A stretch of DNA of 64,000 nt from contig NZ_WASP01000012.1 of NCBI RefSeq assembly GCF_009712225.1, positions 1 through 64,000 on the forward strand. The letters are read 5' to 3'. This document shows positions 32,700 to 41,070 of this stretch, one piece after another. Numbering within the stretch: the stretch's first letter is position 1; each line of letters begins with the position of its first letter. Source of the DNA: Desulfovibrio sp. GTDB taxonomy: Bacteria > Desulfobacterota > Desulfovibrionia > Desulfovibrionales > Desulfovibrionaceae. A program made the translations under genes and the position numbers. Under the pieces are notes generated by a model. It made no database searches. It saw nothing but the letters and a program-made list of their open reading frames with translations, and was not told where the DNA came from.

Positions 32700-33484
32700 G
32701 ATTGGAGACACCGCTCATCCCGTGGTCGGGAAACGGCAATGCCTTCCCCAGACGGGGTCGATTTTCAGATCGAATCTGGGTGTCGTGCTCGGCTTAATGT
32801 CCGCCGGGCAGGACGTCATTCGGCTGCCAAAGACCGTTTGATGATCTGTGGCAGGTTGACGAACGCTGCAAGCAGGGATCGTCTTCTTCAACTGCTGCTT
32901 TTCGGCCAGTTGCCTACCGCCAAAGCGGAGTTGAGGGATCAACCGCTCAACCATCAAGGTGCGTTCACATGAACGCGCCAAAGATCTGGGAAGTGTAGCC
33001 GTCGAGTGCACAGGCTTCACGCGGACATAGTCCACCCGCTGATGAGGAAATCCAAATCCTCAATATTGAAAGCCTTGCGCGGACACCGGAGTGTCTTTGC
33101 TCGAAGCGCTGGCCTCCAATCGGAGGTGGGCTTGTGGCGCGCTTGCGATTCAAAGATCGCGCTCTGTCCCGAGCCACGCGAAGGTGGCAACTCGCACAAA
33201 GGCGACGGACGAAGGTAATTCTTTGTAGCACAGTCCCATAGTTTGCGAAAGCAGGAGTGTTGCGAATTGTGAATTGCTCTATGACCTCTCGTTTAAGAAA
33301 ATTACTGAAAACTGCATGAATGGGGCGAGAGCCTGTCCATGTTCCGACGTCGGAACATGGATAAGCGTCCGATTTTAGGAGGGTCCATGTCTGGCAACGC
33401 CACTTCACCGAGAGGAGAGCACTGTCAGCCAAGCAAGTATGCACCTGGATGGGGAACAAATCATCTCGTCCGTTTGGTCCGCCT
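32700..33484. other. Intergenic region holding parS-like site 4
   Basis: No gene is supported in about 780 bp. It holds a perfect 24-bp copy of the partition palindrome at 33337-33360 and some decayed-looking sequence between 32750 and 33250. It ends at the promoter of the NERD gene. Confidence 0.5.
33337..33360. promoter_or_regulatory. parS-like palindrome, site 4
   Basis: A perfect 24-bp palindrome with core TGTTCCGACGTCGGAACA, 7.1 kb from parB and not close to any start codon. Its distance from parAB supports a centromere-type role rather than simple autoregulation. Confidence 0.65.
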
Positions 33485-33515
33485 AAATTGTGACGCAGGG
33501 GACCGGTGACATAAT
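33485..33515 (+). promoter_or_regulatory. Promoter related to the CAAAT module
   Basis: TAAATTGTGA with TTGTGA at 33488-33493, a 16-bp spacer and CATAAT at 33510-33515, upstream of the GTG start at 33551. This is a distant member of the promoter set found at 0.4-13 kb. Confidence 0.5.
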
Positions 33516-33550
33516 TCCGTTATCAGGGCTAGTCGGTCCAGGAGTTAGTC

Positions 33551-34243
33551 GTGAACACTGAAAATGTATTGGGTTTTCTGACGATTGGTGCACTGGCGTA
33601 TGCTGCGATCGACGGCGTGCGATCGGCCATTAAGAAGCGCCCGACGGTGTTTGGGGCCGCAACCGATCCGCTGCAGAAGCATGGCAACGACGGTGAGGAG
33701 AAGGTCGATGCCGCTCTTCGTGAACAGGGCATTCCGACGCTCCGCAATGTGTTTCTCCAAAGCTGGAAGGAGCACGTCACAGAGTTGGATTTAGTAGCCC
33801 TCATTGGCACCTCGATCACTGTGATCGAAGTGAAAGCCTGGACTGGTGATGTGCGAGGTCGAACGGATGACGCTGAGTGGTCTCAGGTGAAAGGCCACCA
33901 GGTCAAAATGATGGGCAATCCGCTGCTGCAGAATCGTTACCATGCGCTGCACGCCCGTCGCCATTTGCCCAGGGCACATATTGCCGAATTGGTTGTCTTC
34001 ACTGAGGGAATGTTTCCAGAAGGGCAACCAGAGGGGGTGGTCGATATTCCCGGTTTGTTGGAGTATGTGGGACACCAGCGAACGGGTGAGCCGGACAGTC
34101 CGACGATGTTGGCTTGGGGAAAACTGGCTTCAATCTCTGGCCGACAGGACAAGCAGCTACTTCGTGAAAAGTTGCTTTCCCAGGTTCGCCTTGGGATGGG
34201 TGCCGAGAATAATGGGGATGACAACATCACCGTGGTAGTATAA
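33551..34243 (+). CDS. NERD-domain membrane-anchored protein (230 aa)
   Basis: An N-terminal hydrophobic segment (VLGFLTIGALAYAAIDGV, residues 6-23) probably anchors it. The NERD (nuclease-related) domain follows: HGNDGEEKVDAALREQGIPT, then HVTELDLVALIGTSITVIEV and KAWTGDV. The D-x(n)-E-x-K pattern (ELDLV...IEVKAW) is the PD-(D/E)XK nuclease-like core. The start GTG follows GGAGTTAGTC. It is probably cotranscribed with the membrane protein at 34269. The cellular substrate is unknown. Confidence 0.8.
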   Translation: MNTENVLGFLTIGALAYAAIDGVRSAIKKRPTVFGAATDPLQKHGNDGEEKVDAALREQGIPTLRNVFLQSWKEHVTELDLVALIGTSITVIEVKAWTGDVRGRTDDAEWSQVKGHQVKMMGNPLLQNRYHALHARRHLPRAHIAELVVFTEGMFPEGQPEGVVDIPGLLEYVGHQRTGEPDSPTMLAWGKLASISGRQDKQLLREKLLSQVRLGMGAENNGDDNITVVV

Positions 34244-34268
34244 GGCTCGATGTCGAGGATGAGTCAAA

Positions 34269-34652
34269 ATGAAGCAGAATTTCCAAGGATTTCTGGATTG
34301 CGCTTATAACGTCCACTACTGGGATGTTGCAGGGAAGACTGCATGCATGGTCAAGAATGGCTATGACCCCGCCGTCTACACGGTCCAGCAGGCCACTGAC
34401 CTCGCGAAGACCCAGATGCAGGACGAACTCGACCATCCGACCTTCGGCGTTGGAAGCGTCATCGTCATCGTCGTTGCTTGTTTGGCCCTTCGCTGGGTCG
34501 TCGGTGGCTTGGTCACCGCCTTCCGGACCAGAGGTCAGAGTCTGAATGGTCTGTTCGGCCCCGATAAAGGCGACACCATCGGTTCAGATGCAACTGGTAA
34601 CCTGCATTGGAATATACGTAAGAATATCGATGGCGGCTTTGATCGATATTGA
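34269..34652 (+). CDS. Small membrane protein, paralogue 2 (127 aa)
   Basis: It is the same length as the protein at 12828-13211 and closely similar throughout. Both share VAGKTACMVKNGYDPAVYTV and a C-terminal NIDGGF. One transmembrane segment lies at about residues 63-85 (GSVIVIVVACLALRWVVGGL). It starts 25 bases after the NERD gene, and a 13-bp-stem hairpin follows. The pair arose by duplication within the plasmid or by import. The function is unknown. Confidence 0.7.
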   Translation: MKQNFQGFLDCAYNVHYWDVAGKTACMVKNGYDPAVYTVQQATDLAKTQMQDELDHPTFGVGSVIVIVVACLALRWVVGGLVTAFRTRGQSLNGLFGPDKGDTIGSDATGNLHWNIRKNIDGGFDRY

Positions 34653-34653
34653 A

Positions 34654-34687
34654 ATGACCGCGGAGGTCTCCGTGCCTCCGCGGTCAT
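34654..34687. terminator. Hairpin between convergent genes
   Basis: A perfect 13-bp stem, ATGACCGCGGAGG / CCTCCGCGGTCAT, with loop TCTCCGTG, fills the gap between the plus-strand gene ending at 34652 and traG ending at 34690. It has no long T run but is well placed to end both transcripts. Confidence 0.6.
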
Positions 34688-34689
34688 GA

Positions 34690-37600
34690 TCAAGGCTTCG
34701 TAGTCCTCTCTGCCCCTTCAAAGACTTGCCCTGCAGTGTTGGTCGCAGATTTCACAAACCCTGGCGTGGCTGCGCTGGTCGCGGTGCTAAACGTATTAGC
34801 GCCCCCAACCGTTTCTTTATTACTCGCTGCGGCAATGTTTGGGCTATTGTCAACGTGATCCGACACGTCGGTCCCGGTCTTTACCAACGGTGCTCCCGCA
34901 TTGGCGACGTCATTTTGACCACTGTTAATTGCTCCGTCGTATGCGCCGAGCGTTGAGGTCACCGATCCGCGGTTGTCGTTCGCAAGGCCGGGAAGTTGCG
35001 CCGCTTCGCGGTCAACAAGACTCTTGTCGCCGCCCCTGGCCTGGTTGCCGGCTGTTACCGTCGTTTCTCCCTGCTGCGCCAAGGAACCAAATGCTGGGGT
35101 TTGGGCCGCTCCGACAAATCCGCTCTCCTGCTGGATCGATGCCCCGACGCCGGACGCCGTCGACTGCGCTCCAAGGAAGCTTTGATCTCCGCGATCAAAT
35201 AGCGCTCGCCCCATTTCCTTACGACTCGCGGAGATGCCGCTGGACAACGTGCTGCCGCCGGAGACTATATCGCGGAAAGCATAAATTCTGGCAGCGGTTC
35301 CTGAAGGATCTGCCCTAAGAAAATCGTTGAGTGCGGCCCGGTGATTACCCTCGCTCCAGTATTTGCCACCGTTTGGACTAATGAGGCCATCCATCCCTTG
35401 TGTGGCCTGCCGGAACGCCGTATTGAATTGGCCGCCATCGGTTTTTGCCCCTTCTGTGTAGGCCTTGGTCCACTGGTAGGCATTGAAGGTCCGACTCGCT
35501 TCGGTCATGTTCATTTTCTTTTCGGCCGCTTGTACGGACTGCGCTTGGCTGGCCGACTCCGCATCGGTTACCGTAGTCGTCCGCCCGTTGGTCGACGTGT
35601 ACGTCACTCCCGAAGTGTTCGCGAGTTGATCGGCCATTTCACTGGCGATGCCAAGCCTCTTTGTGTCGGCTCTCTGGGTACTTTCTTGGAACATTTGCGT
35701 AAGCGCGGTTGCCATACCGTGTTCCTGCGTCGACTGGTCGGTCGCGCTAACTTGCGCAGATCCGCCGTGTGTTATACCGAGGTTTGCCGATACCAAGCCT
35801 TTCTTTTTGCCGTCCGCATCTTTGCCGCCGAGCGCCGAATTTGCCATACCAGCGGCTTCAGCGGTGACCATGCCAGCGGCACCCCACCGCGCCATGAGTT
35901 TAGATACCGTTTCACCCGCATCGATCTTGGCCCCGCCTTCTATGGCGGTTCGCACGGCTGCAACATCAGTCGCGACCTGCTGGTCACCGTGCGCATACCT
36001 CTCCGCGAAGTCCCGTCCCGTCTGGTGATTGCGTGCATAGGCAGATGTTTTTTCTTGGGCCGCCCTAACGGCCATGCTGGTGGTGCTCGTTCCGGTAGTT
36101 CCAGAAGTGACAGCATCGGCTATGCTCTGGTTCCACGAAGCACCTGTAGTTGACACAACATTGCGGGCTTGCGTGAAGCCAGCGGACTGTTCTGAAGCGG
36201 CAATATCACGAGTACGAACACCTATGAGGCTCGATCCCACGCTGTCGAAGCCGCCCATGGCGCCGGCTTTGAAGGACCCTGCCTCAAGCGTGTATTGAGC
36301 TGCTGGTGCCAAAGAATCTGGTGATGTCTTCTTTGCCTCGTACTGCCCTTGGCCGAAGTTGCCGGCGATCGCCTCGACCCCCTTCGACGTGCCCCATGCG
36401 AGCGCCATGGCGAGGAATGGCACCGCCGCAGCGGCCTTGTCTCCCAGAGCAAGCTGGCTCTGCAGGTAAGGGTCAAAGAAACTCTGCAACCACATAAGCG
36501 AAAGTGGTTGTGCATAGGTGCCCATGGACGAGACGTAAGTTGCCGTGGTCATCGCCATGTAATAGTTGATGATCGCGAACAGAGGGTTCCAGAATTGCAG
36601 CCAGAGTGCCATTTGTCCCCATTTGATGGTCGCCTGCATTGCCATCGACCCGGTCAGCAAGAGAACGGCGAGAATGGGGGTGGCGCCATAAATGAGGCAC
36701 TCGATGATGGTGGCCATCGACTTAGCCATCGAACCGAACAGGAAACCTTCGGCATTCCAGAGATCATTTCGCTGGCGAATGGTATCTTCCAGCGATTTTG
36801 CCAGCGGATAATCGAGCCAAAGCTGCTTTGCAACGTAGACGGTCGCATCATCCCAACCGCGGGCGGCGATCGTAGCCTCAATAAACTGCTGTCCCGATAC
36901 CGAATCCAACCCGATCGCAGCAAGCGCTTGGGTCAGTTGATCAAGAGCATCATTCGCTGCGTTGGAAGAAGTGATCCCGAGCGCCGGTGCAAGAACACCC
37001 GGGGCGATGCTCGTGGTTATGATCGAGTCGGTCTGGGTCAGCAGATCGTTATAGGTGTTGCCAGCGCACGAGGTGTCATTGGTCAGGGCAGTAATGCTCG
37101 GTGCGGCCAGCGGAAAATTCAGTACACCGATACCCTTCTGCCCAAAGGTATTGATCGCGTCGGGCAGAGTGGCTGGGCCGACCGTGTTGTAGAGGTTTTG
37201 CTGCAGTTGCGGGGTGAGGCTCCGCACGATGCATTGGGAAATATACTCTTGCCAAGCACCACTCAAGTCACCGCTTTGGGCCACCTGGCCACCGCGCGTT
37301 GTGTTCTCGCGGACAATTCGCAATGTGTCGAGACCACCCATCCAACCGGCTTGAGCCGATGTCGGCGTGCTGAATGCCAACTGGCTGACATTCGTGATCG
37401 AGAGGCCGATATTGCTTAACAACGCACCGATGCCAGCTGGACCAAATGGTACATTCGACACGGTATAGGTCTGGTTAGTGGTCGGGTTTGAAACTATCAC
37501 CGGCACCGTGACGCCAAAACTGGCTCCATAGATCAGCGCCGAGGTGACCACGGTATGCGCGTCGATGCCCTTGGCCCCATTTGCCACGTAACGAAACAGA

Positions 37601-37743
37601 ATCGTCAGGATTGTCAGGATGGTGACAGCCTGGACGTTCCCCATGACCGTCCCGTCCTGCATTGACATTGCGACGGAGTTGAGAATGTGTTGGAGAAAGT
37701 TCGGATCGCCAGCGGTCCAGATCGTAAGATGAAAACTTCCCAT
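34690..37743 (-). CDS. traG: F-type conjugal transfer protein TraG (1017 aa)
   Basis: The N-terminal half is polytopic, with hydrophobic helices near residues 35-60, 70-95, about 360-390 and 430-450. It includes YGATPILAVLLLTGSMAMQA and FWNPLFAIINYYMAMTTATY, which is typical of F-type TraG. The C-terminal 500 residues are a soluble Ala/Ser/Thr/Gln-rich region, as in TraG/TraG*. F TraG acts in pilus assembly and, through its periplasmic part, in mating-pair stabilisation. It is the last gene of a traF-traH-traG operon, 7 bases after traH. Confidence 0.85.
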   Translation of the reverse strand: MGSFHLTIWTAGDPNFLQHILNSVAMSMQDGTVMGNVQAVTILTILTILFRYVANGAKGIDAHTVVTSALIYGASFGVTVPVIVSNPTTNQTYTVSNVPFGPAGIGALLSNIGLSITNVSQLAFSTPTSAQAGWMGGLDTLRIVRENTTRGGQVAQSGDLSGAWQEYISQCIVRSLTPQLQQNLYNTVGPATLPDAINTFGQKGIGVLNFPLAAPSITALTNDTSCAGNTYNDLLTQTDSIITTSIAPGVLAPALGITSSNAANDALDQLTQALAAIGLDSVSGQQFIEATIAARGWDDATVYVAKQLWLDYPLAKSLEDTIRQRNDLWNAEGFLFGSMAKSMATIIECLIYGATPILAVLLLTGSMAMQATIKWGQMALWLQFWNPLFAIINYYMAMTTATYVSSMGTYAQPLSLMWLQSFFDPYLQSQLALGDKAAAAVPFLAMALAWGTSKGVEAIAGNFGQGQYEAKKTSPDSLAPAAQYTLEAGSFKAGAMGGFDSVGSSLIGVRTRDIAASEQSAGFTQARNVVSTTGASWNQSIADAVTSGTTGTSTTSMAVRAAQEKTSAYARNHQTGRDFAERYAHGDQQVATDVAAVRTAIEGGAKIDAGETVSKLMARWGAAGMVTAEAAGMANSALGGKDADGKKKGLVSANLGITHGGSAQVSATDQSTQEHGMATALTQMFQESTQRADTKRLGIASEMADQLANTSGVTYTSTNGRTTTVTDAESASQAQSVQAAEKKMNMTEASRTFNAYQWTKAYTEGAKTDGGQFNTAFRQATQGMDGLISPNGGKYWSEGNHRAALNDFLRADPSGTAARIYAFRDIVSGGSTLSSGISASRKEMGRALFDRGDQSFLGAQSTASGVGASIQQESGFVGAAQTPAFGSLAQQGETTVTAGNQARGGDKSLVDREAAQLPGLANDNRGSVTSTLGAYDGAINSGQNDVANAGAPLVKTGTDVSDHVDNSPNIAAASNKETVGGANTFSTATSAATPGFVKSATNTAGQVFEGAERTTKP

Positions 37744-37750
37744 ATTGACC

Positions 37751-39355
37751 TCACTGCGGTCCGCCGGTGGTGCCGCCTGCCGCGCTCGTTGAGCGCCTGG
37801 GCGCCGAGAGGCTAATCACCACCTTCTCAGAAATCGCAATTCGGCGTTCCAGCTCCTTAATGCCGGCGCTGAAATCACCGTATTTGATACTCAGCTTCTG
37901 CATCTCCGCGGCGATCTCGGTTTTTGCCTTCGGATAGGATTTATCAACGAATTCGCCGAAGGCCGCGTTCTGGGCTTGCTGAGTTGTTGAGGCGGCGATT
38001 GCGGTGTCGATGCTGCGCTCGAACGTGATCAACAATGAGTCCATGTACTGAAGCGCCACCTGGTTTTGAAACTCGATGACCCACTGCTTGGCGGTGGCTG
38101 CGTCCAGCATCGACATGGTCTTCAAATCGGATCCGAGGCGGCCGGGAAGGGCCGCCAGGAACTGCATGTCACTGGCGGGTATCTGCGTTCCATTGGACCG
38201 CGTGTTCACGATGTCATCGATAATGCCATCCCCTCCGGTCCCGTTATTGCTGCCTGCCAGCCTGTTGACGATTAAAGTCGTAATCGGCGTGTAGTTCGTG
38301 TCGGTCGCTGGCGACGGATTTTGGCAGTCATTCGGCCCGCTGGTGCCGTCGCATTTCAAGTAGGTGATCGCCGTAGTGCCGCTGCCATTGTCCTGCCCGA
38401 ACATCAGGTCATCGACATGAATTGTCCGCGGCAACGGCTGGCTATTGAGCTGGGTGCCAGCACTCGATGGTGCGGTGCCCCCGGTTGAAGAGGGGTTGCC
38501 GGGCGCTGTCGTACCGTTGGACGTGGTGGCCCCAATTGTGCTCCCAGTGGTCAGAATCGCCGTGCCGGTGAGCGACATGAGTTCCTGCAGCAACAATGGG
38601 TCGCTTGCTCCTGTCAAGGCGGTGTCGACGTTCTGTCCGCTCAACGCAGCCCAGACGATATTGCCGGTGAATGGCTCCAAGGCGTTTGTGCCACCGACCG
38701 AGGTTAATGCTTGGAGCGGTGAGTTCGATGAACCACCGGTCTGGTTGGGGAAGAAGCTAGAATAGGCATCGCTGAACCCGCTTGTGAGCGCACTCAGAGA
38801 CATACCAGTATTGGCCTTCCCCGTAACGGCCGAATACCCGTCATTAACAATACCCTGCGCCAATTGGCAGGAATTATGCGTCATTTGATTGATGTCGTTG
38901 ACGAGCTTTTGAATGTATTTGATACCCTCGTCAATTTCGGGACTGACCGCAGCCAGGGCTAGATGGAATGCAAAGCCCGCCGCGTTGGAAGCCACGGCTC
39001 TGGCAAGCGAAACGAATTGCTGAAGATTCACAAAGCTAAACGATCCCGCGAACATATCGATGCCGCCGCATCCTGAATTGAAATTCGGGGGAGTGAACGA
39101 TATCAGGTTCATGTTGACGACGCGGGACCGGGCCTGCACAGCCCCGAGCGAGACGCCGCCCCGGCCGGTGGCTGAAATCGATCCAGCGCTGGTGACGTTG
39201 ATCCCTTGGAACAGATTATTCATCTGTCCGCTAAGGCCGGTATCGGCAAACGCGGTGGTCGATGAAAAAAGCGCGACAGCTGCGACCGTCGTGGTCAAGG
39301 CAGCTCGGCGCCAGCTGTGGGCGTCAATAATACGCCGACCGATGTTCCGATTCAT
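37751..39355 (-). CDS. traH: F-type conjugal transfer protein TraH (534 aa)
   Basis: A signal peptide ends near residue 38 (TTTVAAVALFSSTTAFADTG). The TraH hallmark FNSGCGGIDMFAGSFSFVNL lies at about residues 92-111. A Gly/Ser/Thr-rich linker occupies about 280-310, and the C-terminus contains a helical stretch (KLSIKYGDFSAGIKELERRI). TraH is a periplasmic protein needed for F-pilus extension that works with TraF and TraW. Its ATG overlaps the traF stop by four bases (ATGA). Confidence 0.9.
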   Translation of the reverse strand: MNRNIGRRIIDAHSWRRAALTTTVAAVALFSSTTAFADTGLSGQMNNLFQGINVTSAGSISATGRGGVSLGAVQARSRVVNMNLISFTPPNFNSGCGGIDMFAGSFSFVNLQQFVSLARAVASNAAGFAFHLALAAVSPEIDEGIKYIQKLVNDINQMTHNSCQLAQGIVNDGYSAVTGKANTGMSLSALTSGFSDAYSSFFPNQTGGSSNSPLQALTSVGGTNALEPFTGNIVWAALSGQNVDTALTGASDPLLLQELMSLTGTAILTTGSTIGATTSNGTTAPGNPSSTGGTAPSSAGTQLNSQPLPRTIHVDDLMFGQDNGSGTTAITYLKCDGTSGPNDCQNPSPATDTNYTPITTLIVNRLAGSNNGTGGDGIIDDIVNTRSNGTQIPASDMQFLAALPGRLGSDLKTMSMLDAATAKQWVIEFQNQVALQYMDSLLITFERSIDTAIAASTTQQAQNAAFGEFVDKSYPKAKTEIAAEMQKLSIKYGDFSAGIKELERRIAISEKVVISLSAPRRSTSAAGGTTGGPQ

Positions 39356-40314
39356 TGGCTGCTTGTCCTGTCGAGCTTCTTCCGAAGGATGGAAATCAGT
39401 TTGTCAGGTGAATCCAGGGTGCTGTTGTCGACCTCTGGCGGCTTCATTTGAGGAGCGTCCACTTTTGCCGGGCGGGTCGTGTCGAAGTCCTCCTCGGTCA
39501 ACACCTTCGACAACACGCCGGCTTGCAGGATCCGCACGGTCAGTTCTTGAAATCCCAAGGGGCTTTCAGCGATCGGCGTCAACTGACCGTTGTAATAAAG
39601 GAAGAGGGTGGGGGTGGCCTTCACCCCCCACGCTGCCGCCTGACCGTTGTCGACCTTATAATTAGGGAATTCGCCTCGAGGCAGTGGGCGGCCGTCCATC
39701 GAGACCGGGAATACGGTGAACCCAAACTCGCGCTCCATGGCTTGTAGGATCGGCGCTTCCATGATGCAAGGGCCGCAGTCCGATCGATAGAAAAACATTA
39801 GGCCCGTTTCCTTGGCCATGCGCTTCAGGGCAGCCACAACGTATTGGCCCGTCTCGGCATCCTTCTGGGCCGCGGCGGCGGTCAGTAGGGGCCGACGGGT
39901 GTTTTCGTCAAGGAAGGGATCGAGTTGGATCGCACGCTGCCATTGGTCCGAAAAAGTCGAAGCTCGGTCGAGGGTCAGCTTTTGCAGGTAGAGATATTGT
40001 TGAATGTGCGGGATCGTCGGCTCATCAATGGCCAGGTCCCGATACTTGGGAAGATTTTCTCGCAACCAGGCGGTGTTGAGCTTGACCTTTTCAGGCTTCT
40101 TTGGCTTTTCCGGCTCGGCTGGAGTGGCGACCTCTGGCTGAGGTTCCGCTTCCTGCGGTTCTTCTTCCGGCGCGGGATCCCGTTCGTTGTACCAGAACCA
40201 CCCCCTCTCCCGATCTCCCCACCACGGCGCTGAAGTCGTGACATCGGCCCGCGCCTGCGCATGGAAGAGACAGAAGACCGTTAAGGCGGAGGCCGCCACA
40301 AATTTGATTTTCAT
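39352..40314 (-). CDS. traF: F-type conjugal transfer protein TraF (320 aa)
   Basis: The signal sequence KFVAASALTVFCLFHAQARA makes ATG 40314 the likely start (an upstream ATG at 40350 is also in frame). A Pro/Glu-rich linker (about residues 38-68) precedes the thioredoxin-like domain. That domain contains LMFFYRSDCGPCIMEAPILQ, so the CxxC pair typical of active thioredoxin folds is kept; many F-type TraF proteins lack it. It may help form or isomerise disulfides in TraH, which is translationally coupled to it. Confidence 0.9.
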   Translation of the reverse strand: MKIKFVAASALTVFCLFHAQARADVTTSAPWWGDRERGWFWYNERDPAPEEEPQEAEPQPEVATPAEPEKPKKPEKVKLNTAWLRENLPKYRDLAIDEPTIPHIQQYLYLQKLTLDRASTFSDQWQRAIQLDPFLDENTRRPLLTAAAAQKDAETGQYVVAALKRMAKETGLMFFYRSDCGPCIMEAPILQAMEREFGFTVFPVSMDGRPLPRGEFPNYKVDNGQAAAWGVKATPTLFLYYNGQLTPIAESPLGFQELTVRILQAGVLSKVLTEEDFDTTRPAKVDAPQMKPPEVDNSTLDSPDKLISILRKKLDRTSSQ

Positions 40315-40539
40315 CGGGGTCGCTCGAAAGCCAAGAATGTGAAGCAGCATACCTTGCGGTAGGTGAGCTGATCCCCCCCCTATATCGTGCAGATTCGCGC
40401 TAAATTGCCGACCAGCTTCGGGGTGTTGTCGACGAGGCAGAGAAATTCTCGTGACAGGGGTCCGATTTTGGGTTCAATGAATTTGTGGGTCCAAAGTTTG
40501 CCGCTACCGTATAGATGCAAAGACCTTCTGGAGAGTATC

Positions 40540-40983
40540 TTGACCCAAACCGACACGACCCTCGTCACCGCGATCGAGCTAAAGAACCAAGTCTACACGA
40601 TCAGTCTTCGGATCAATGAGGCGGACTTCAAGTTCCTTGTCGCGGTGCGTCACGATGACATTCGGACTTTCATCGTCCTGGCCGACGTCCCAGACGGCGG
40701 AGGACTGAAGGTTTCGATGGTGCGTGGCGAACTGATCGCCCACGTCATGGACCGGCCGCTCGTCGACTGGGCTACGGCAAAGATTTCTTGGGGGGAGACC
40801 AGCTGGCTAACCCGCCGTGAGAACCTGGAATGGCGGAACATCCGTCGTCTCGAAATCGAGGAAGACGGCACCGTGGTCAATAAGGACTGGTTCCCGCCTG
40901 GCGTGGCCGAACCCCTGTTGCGGGCACTCGAAGACAGCGTGCCGATGCCGGCACACCTGTCCACTGAGGCGATCGGCTTTTAG
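40540..40983 (+). CDS. Hypothetical protein (about 147 aa)
   Basis: The frame is open from 40387, but composition becomes normal only from about 40540, where TTG follows GGAGAG (spacing four bases). It is a soluble alpha/beta protein with VAVRHDDIRTFIVLADVPDG and TRRENLEWRNIRRLEIEEDG. No family is recognised. It is divergent from traF and may share its promoter region. The start is uncertain. Confidence 0.5.
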   Translation: MTQTDTTLVTAIELKNQVYTISLRINEADFKFLVAVRHDDIRTFIVLADVPDGGGLKVSMVRGELIAHVMDRPLVDWATAKISWGETSWLTRRENLEWRNIRRLEIEEDGTVVNKDWFPPGVAEPLLRALEDSVPMPAHLSTEAIGF

Positions 40984-41070
40984 GATGCCTGCTCTCCCTT
41001 GGTCGTAGCTGCCATGCGATTGCTCGATCGGTCGCATGGACACCAAGGGATCCACGAAAGTGAGGGACCC

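Noticed and set aside
36349-37419. A 356-codon plus-strand frame opposite traG
   Set aside because: It is a shadow of traG with no recognisable motif or ribosome site.
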